From positions 16,187,001 through 16,251,000 of the forward strand of contig NC_135254.1 of the NCBI RefSeq assembly GCF_964204865.1: DNA of 64,000 nt. Direction: 5' to 3'. Shown piece by piece: positions 60,201 through 64,000 of this stretch. The stretch is from Styela clava (lineage: Eukaryota; Chordata; Ascidiacea; Stolidobranchia; Styelidae). The translations under genes and the position numbers were made by a program. The notes under the pieces were generated by a model, which had not been told where the DNA came from, made no database searches, and saw only the letters and a list, made by a program, of their open reading frames with translations. Each line of letters starts with the position of its first letter. The first letter of the stretch is position 1.

Positions 60201-60951
60201 TTTTAAAGAACTCAACCAAAGATATAGCAACATTAGAAGTGTTGTAGGGCACCACTGATGTACTGAGAACTATTTGGCCCAGTGGTAAAAGCATTATACT
60301 TAACTATGAAGGCAATGCAGGTTAAAATCTCTGGCTTACGAACTGGGAAGATTAGGATGGTCCTTTCAAACTATAGTAACTCTCTACCTAGCAGTGTTAC
60401 TTGTTAACTTTCTGTTTTGTTTGCAACAAAGATGAATTTACTCGAATGCTATAACGCAAAGGGGCGAAACTTAAAAAGAGAGAAATTGAGTAAACTCAGA
60501 TTTTTGATTTTTAAACTCCTTAACTTTTTATTGGAATACTATGTGAAAATCGCTTCAAACTATGATTATATACTGGCTTAATGAGCCCATAGGCAGGGGT
60601 TATATTCACTTGGCTAACACAAACAGTCCCGGAATCGTAATAGAACTAAAATGAGGAAAATCAGAATAAAATTATGGCCTAACCCTAACCTGGTACACAT
60701 ACTACGGGAGTACCAAATTTTCAATTGAAACTTTTTCGAAAATTCAACAAACACCTTTTTTCGTACTGTAGTCCTAAATATATCTATTATTTTAGGGTGG
60801 TGGATCTAACTTCATAAGGCAAAATTGTTCTGCAAAAAATTTACCAAAAGGTTGGGCCATTATACATCCAGGAAGATTGACCCATTATCATGAAGGTTTG
60901 CCTACTACAAAGGGCACAAGATATATATTTGTCTCATTCATGGATCCCTAA
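48271..60951 (+). CDS. PLOD: Procollagen-lysine 2-oxoglutarate 5-dioxygenase (collagen lysyl hydroxylase)
   Basis: Eighteen exons: 48271-48340, 48592-48689, 48875-49011, 49658-49772, 50251-50412, 50723-50786, 51210-51307, 52086-52190, 52986-53114, 54508-54629, 55315-55420, 55835-55956, 56901-57045, 57530-57649, 59019-59192, 59797-59943, 60043-60168 and 60796-60951. They total 2196 nt (731 residues; vertebrate PLODs are 727-738). The enzyme hydroxylates collagen lysines in the ER. A signal peptide (1-19) precedes a glycosyltransferase-like domain with the acidic TDDDQLYYT motif (DDD at 178-180), a second GT-like domain, and the Fe(II)/2-oxoglutarate domain with ligands H660, D662 and H712 and the oxoglutarate-binding R722. 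It ends FVSFMDP, as the family does, with no KDEL. Phases fit throughout. Exon 15 ends GAG|gcaagt, a GC-AG intron. Whether the LH3-type glycosyltransferase activity is present cannot be told. Confidence 0.95.
51040..51125 (+). repeat. Partial TTTTGGGTACAATCA repeat
   Basis: TGCAAACTTTTGGGTACAAT and TTCTTAATATTCGTAGAAGT match the 20480-20555 part of the repeat. In PLOD intron 6, upstream of exon 7. Confidence 0.55.
52695..52880 (+). repeat. TTTTGGGTACAATCA-family repeat copy
   Basis: Blocks CATTTGGAGCATATACTAGA, GGATCCTAGATTACTGAAAT and ATTCAAGTGTTAAATAAAAT occur in the same order as at 20390-20590. It is followed by an 80-nt T-rich simple repeat. In a PLOD intron. Confidence 0.6.
53789..53885 (+). 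mobile_element. SINE tail fragment
   Basis: GGTTTCCTCCACCATTAAGTC, AACTATTCCCATACC and ATGGACTGGTAACCATAT correspond to the 3' part of the SINE at 13620-13910. In a PLOD intron. Confidence 0.5.
56220..56440. mobile_element. GAGTC-rich hAT-like MITE, second copy
   Basis: Interior GAGTC/GACTCGAGT-rich sequence and the end CTCCAACACTGAG match the element at 27894-28105. The left end is decayed. In a PLOD intron. Confidence 0.5.
56502..56737. mobile_element. GGTACTCCCG MITE with perfect 8-bp duplication
   Basis: Inverted ends GGTACTCCCGTAGTATGTGA and (complement) GGTACTTCTGAAGTATGCG. The flanks CATTTTTG and CATTTTTG are identical. The centre has GGTTAGGGTTAGGCC. This copy defines the ends and the duplication length of the family. 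Confidence 0.85.
57255..57475 (+). repeat. TTTTGGGTACAATCA-family repeat copy
   Basis: Blocks GGTCATTCGGAACTTATCCT, GCATCCTAGGATACTGAGAC and GAGTACAATCATATAC match 20390-20590 and 52695-52880. Preceded by a C-rich patch. In the PLOD intron just before exon 14. Confidence 0.6.
59269..59577. mobile_element. hAT-like MITE
   Basis: Begins CAGTGGTTCTCAAACTC and ends TTGAGAATTGAGAAGCACTG. The inverted ends are imperfect and no duplication is visible. In PLOD intron 15. Confidence 0.55.
60272..60340 (+). mobile_element. Degenerate tRNA-like SINE head
   Basis: TGGCCCAGTGGTAAAAGC fits a pol III box A. GGTTAAAATCTC, about 45 nt later, is a poor box B. In PLOD intron 17. Only one clear copy is seen, so this is tentative. 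Confidence 0.35.
60590..60720. mobile_element. Half copy of the GGTACTCCCG MITE family
   Basis: Runs from TATATTCACTTGGCTAACAC through AATAGAACTAAAATGAGGAA to TACACATACTACGGGAGTACC, i.e. the right half of the element. In PLOD intron 17. Confidence 0.65.
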
Positions 60952-60969
60952 ATATCTCTGAAGCCGAGG

Positions 60970-60975
60970 AATAAA
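60970..60975 (+). terminator. Polyadenylation signal of PLOD
   Basis: AATAAA 19 nt after the TAA stop codon, giving a very short 3' untranslated region if used. Confidence 0.6.
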
Positions 60976-63496
60976 GAATCAATCACTCATGTGTCTTCAT
61001 TTTTACACATTGTTTTAAAAACTTTTCTGCTGTAAACATATAGCGAATTCACTGGCATTTTTAATAATCGCTTTTACATCTGCGCGATGCAAAAACACAG
61101 TTGATGATATATTTCTGGTGCATTTTGTAACCAACCATACTTTTAACGATTATGTATATCAGGGCATCAATTACCCTAAATTGCTGGTTAGGTTGCACGA
61201 TTTTTATTACAGTATTTTTACTTATCATCATTGAGTATTCTAACAGTATTTTTTTTAATTTACAACCTATTTTTAGTCTGATATTCGCAAGTGCCAAGCC
61301 TTTTTCATTCATGAATCATGCCTGTTATATTATCTGCCGCTTTTATTTGAAATTTTAGTCCACAATGGAATAACTTTTATCTGTTTGTATGTCATATAGG
61401 CTTCTTTTTTGTCTTGGAACACAACTATGATTTCCTATTTCTTGACGATTATTTCTCTCGTAACTTTTCCATTTTCAAGTGTCAATGATTACGGCAGACT
61501 TATTCTTATACTATTTTCAGCCACACCTTTGCTTAACTTGTACAATAATGCTGAATACTAAACTGACCCGCTATATATCAACAGAGGGAATTATTTTTGG
61601 TAAATAACGAGTTAGAGATCTAAAGTTCAAGCCTCTTTCAGCCTGATTGATTTAACTCAATCAACTTAATATGTGAGAAACCCCAAGAGAGTTCTGCGTG
61701 TAGAGAGCCTTGCCCAGAGAAAAATTTTAAATGATCAATGAAATGTTTTTCTAATATAATGAAATATTTAGTGAATGTTAAGTATCATTTTTTTTTGGCT
61801 TTCCGCCAATTAACTTTCACCGCCTAAAACGTTAGCATTGCCTAATGATCTAAAATATTTTGATATATATTTTTGTCACTTATGTCAGATATTCAAACAT
61901 TGCTGAGTAGAGTTGGCATCATCCATTACTTATCGATCTTGATCGGTAAGTATGTTGATAGGTATTTGTCTGTTTGTCTGTTAGATGTTGTTCATTCATC
62001 ATATCTCGGACCAGAGGACTATTGATTTTGGATGAATTCTGTCGTATAATTAGCGAGTTATCAATTGATTGATGATGGGACACATGGTGTCACTGTGGAG
62101 TGAGAGCGAAGAAATCGAAACTGCAGTTTCTGTATTGGGGGATCCCCTAACTTTCGATCGATAAGTCTTCGGTCTCCGACCGATATACTCGTTTCTGTTT
62201 TAATACTGTTAGTATATCAATCAATTATATGTTTGTAAAAGGGTTCTCTCTCTAAACATTTGGAAATGCAGTAATAATGAATAAATTCCAAATTCAACGA
62301 AGCCTCTATCTAAATACGGTGACCGTTCTACTATTCTGCCTCATGGTTAATTCTGAGTAATTCAAATGGATCTATTTTCTGGTGAAGTCACAGTTTTACG
62401 AAAATGTAAGAATGGCAGATTTTACGGAAAACTTAAATTTTGATCTGATTTCATAGAATACGCCTTTTTATTAAATAGTAATTTTGAAAATAGACTTCTA
62501 TTTTGGATTGTGCTATCAAAGTTGATTGTCAAACAACGGAGCAATGACGTAATAACGAGGGTAGAGAACAGAGTCTGCTGAAAATATCGGCGGACTAGCA
62601 ACATGGAATAAGTGTTTCTATATTTAATTAAACTGCAACTGCAAATATTTTAGTGAAATATCTGGTCCCACAGGAAAAGCTTTATAGCAATTAATTCTAA
62701 CTTTAAATACTAATTTAATTGAAATCCAATGGTCCATTAGTTGCACCGAGAAGCGATTTTTCTTGACAACAAAAATTTAACAAAATGGTCCACTTTCTTT
62801 GAGACAGAATAAATCATTAATCCATCTAAAACAGTTCCCACCAAAGCACGGTTTTTTGTATTCGTTATTTTGTTCAGCACTCATCATCCGTCTGTTACAT
62901 TAGTTCATATTTTATTTTTGTAACGAATACTGTAACATAACAATTTAATAATTTACCAGTTCAAAGACAGATGCATTATGTTTATTCTTTGATCTGTTTC
63001 GCTTCCGCTCTCATTTGTCTGGCTATACAAACTGTCTGCAAAACATAGAATAAACTGTTGAACTTATTGGCCTTTGGAAAAAAAAGCAATTTGAATGCTA
63101 CAGCGTGCTGTGAACGATTAGTGAACTGATCAATACCGAGGATATTCCTATCGTTTGGCCGTCCTGTAATTCTTATGGTCACTCATGCTAAAATGAAAAA
63201 TTTTAAGTTTACGTTTCAAGAAAAATGACTATTGTTGGATTAGTTATAAATCTTCTAAAAAGAATGAATTCTCATGTGAAGCAACAATTTGGATGGTATT
63301 CTGGTTGTATTGAATATCCTCTTCGAGTTGAATACACGTTGTTTTGTTTTTATATTTTTAATTTTGTGAATATTTTATACGCTTTGGTGCCATTCAGTGT
63401 ATTTTAGTATTTTATAGGTTTTTTAATATAAAATATGACGGGAACTCAGACCTAAAAGTTTTACTGATAGGCCGTAGCCTGCATTATAATGCACGA
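60976..63496. other. Intergenic, no gene seen
   Basis: AT-rich flank holding the inverted SINE copy at 61910-62225 and a faint copy of the 1313-type repeat near 62690-62770 (AATCCAATGGTCCATTAG). The short frames here show no domain. Confidence 0.5.
61910..62225 (-). mobile_element. SINE copy (family of 6990-7290)
   Basis: On the minus strand: GGTCGGAGACCGAAGACTTA, then CGCTAATTATACGACAGAAT, GGTCCGAGATATGATGAATG and CAAATACCTATCAACATACT, in the same order as at 6990-7290. Box B has drifted. Confidence 0.6.
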
Positions 63497-63943
63497 GTGT
63501 CATATTTCTTGCTAATAAACACCTTCCATATGAAACTCAGCTCTATTATTATTTTAACATTAATGGGAATAAAGGAAATATTTGGATTATTGCTAACCGA
63601 TGTGGTGGGGCAGAATAAATTGTTTTATTTCAGTCACGTAACGGTACTGCGCATATTTGTCGTTAGCCATCGCACTTGGTTTAAAAACCTATATCCAAAG
63701 TCGCCCTCTTCACAACATTATCTTCACCAGGCAAGAAAAATTTTGAGTGCGATATATGAAATATTCTGTAACCAAACATTACTTCGAAAACGACATATAA
63801 ACCAGAATACCAAGTTTTTTTTTAATCCTGCACATGTTCGCCATCTTAGATCTGGATTTATAAAGTTTGTTGAAGTTGACCTTATTAGTACTGTTGACCG
63901 GACAATGCCTATAGCGATTCTTATTGAACTCACGTTTGGATAA
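63497..63943 (+). CDS. Doubtful 148-codon frame
   Basis: An open frame from ATG to TAA with no domain I recognise. The N-terminal ~50 residues are hydrophobic (SSIIILTLMGIKEIFGLLL). An AATAAA at 63985-63990 follows the stop by about 40 nt. A frame this long could arise by chance in 64 kb of AT-rich DNA, and a 69-codon frame lies antisense to it. It may be a real small gene, a terminal exon of a gene continuing outside, or nothing. Confidence 0.2.
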   Translation: MSYFLLINTFHMKLSSIIILTLMGIKEIFGLLLTDVVGQNKLFYFSHVTVLRIFVVSHRTWFKNLYPKSPSSQHYLHQARKILSAIYEIFCNQTLLRKRHINQNTKFFFNPAHVRHLRSGFIKFVEVDLISTVDRTMPIAILIELTFG

Positions 63944-64000
63944 TAATTCTAGTCTGAAAACTTTTGCGTGAAGTATTTATACAAAATAAATAAAAGCAGG

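Overview
The window is animal nuclear DNA. It is AT-rich, the genes are split into many short exons with GT-AG introns (plus one GC-AG), and the proteins are metazoan families: C-type lectin, SAMHD1, NDUFAF6, DGAT2/MOGAT, PLOD and a Deltex C-terminal (DTC) domain. Compact gene spacing, abundant short hAT-type elements and GTACCGGT-rich patches suggest an invertebrate chordate, most likely a tunicate. That placement is inference. All exon models were assembled by eye from splice sites, reading phase and family similarity. Every multi-exon model closes in frame except one, where a single extra A breaks the frame.

Layout. (1) 128-4346, minus: single-pass membrane C-type lectin, five exons. (2) 4.4-11.4 kb: gene-poor, with a ~1 kb hAT element carrying a SINE. 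(3) 11406-13046, minus: single-exon SAMHD1-like dNTPase without a SAM domain. (4) 13.0-15.2 kb: SINE and LINE 3' end. (5) 15204-21679, minus: NDUFAF6, eight exons. (6) 24090-32415, minus: 11-exon protein with an N-terminal WW domain, three CUE/UBA-like helical segments and a GPxPSL-type C-terminus; I do not recognise it. (7) 34600-37977, plus: a BTB-BACK-BACK module spliced in phase to a DTC domain with no RING finger. (8) 40986-44761, minus: DGAT2/MOGAT-family acyltransferase, seven exons. (9) 48271-60951, plus: complete 18-exon PLOD (collagen lysyl hydroxylase), 731 codons. (10) 61-64 kb: gene-poor, with a SINE copy and one doubtful 148-codon frame.

The genes look like unrelated housekeeping, membrane and signalling genes, not a functional cluster. 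Two are ubiquitin-linked by domain content: the WW/CUE protein and the BTB-BACK-DTC protein. The latter is the best candidate for something undescribed, because it would join a cullin-3-adaptor-like module to a domain that in Deltex proteins binds ADP-ribose.

The space between and inside genes is full of short non-autonomous elements. Several have visible terminal inverted repeats and 8-bp target duplications, and one has a TA duplication. There are also two kinds of tRNA-related SINE and two LINE 3' ends with CATA tails.
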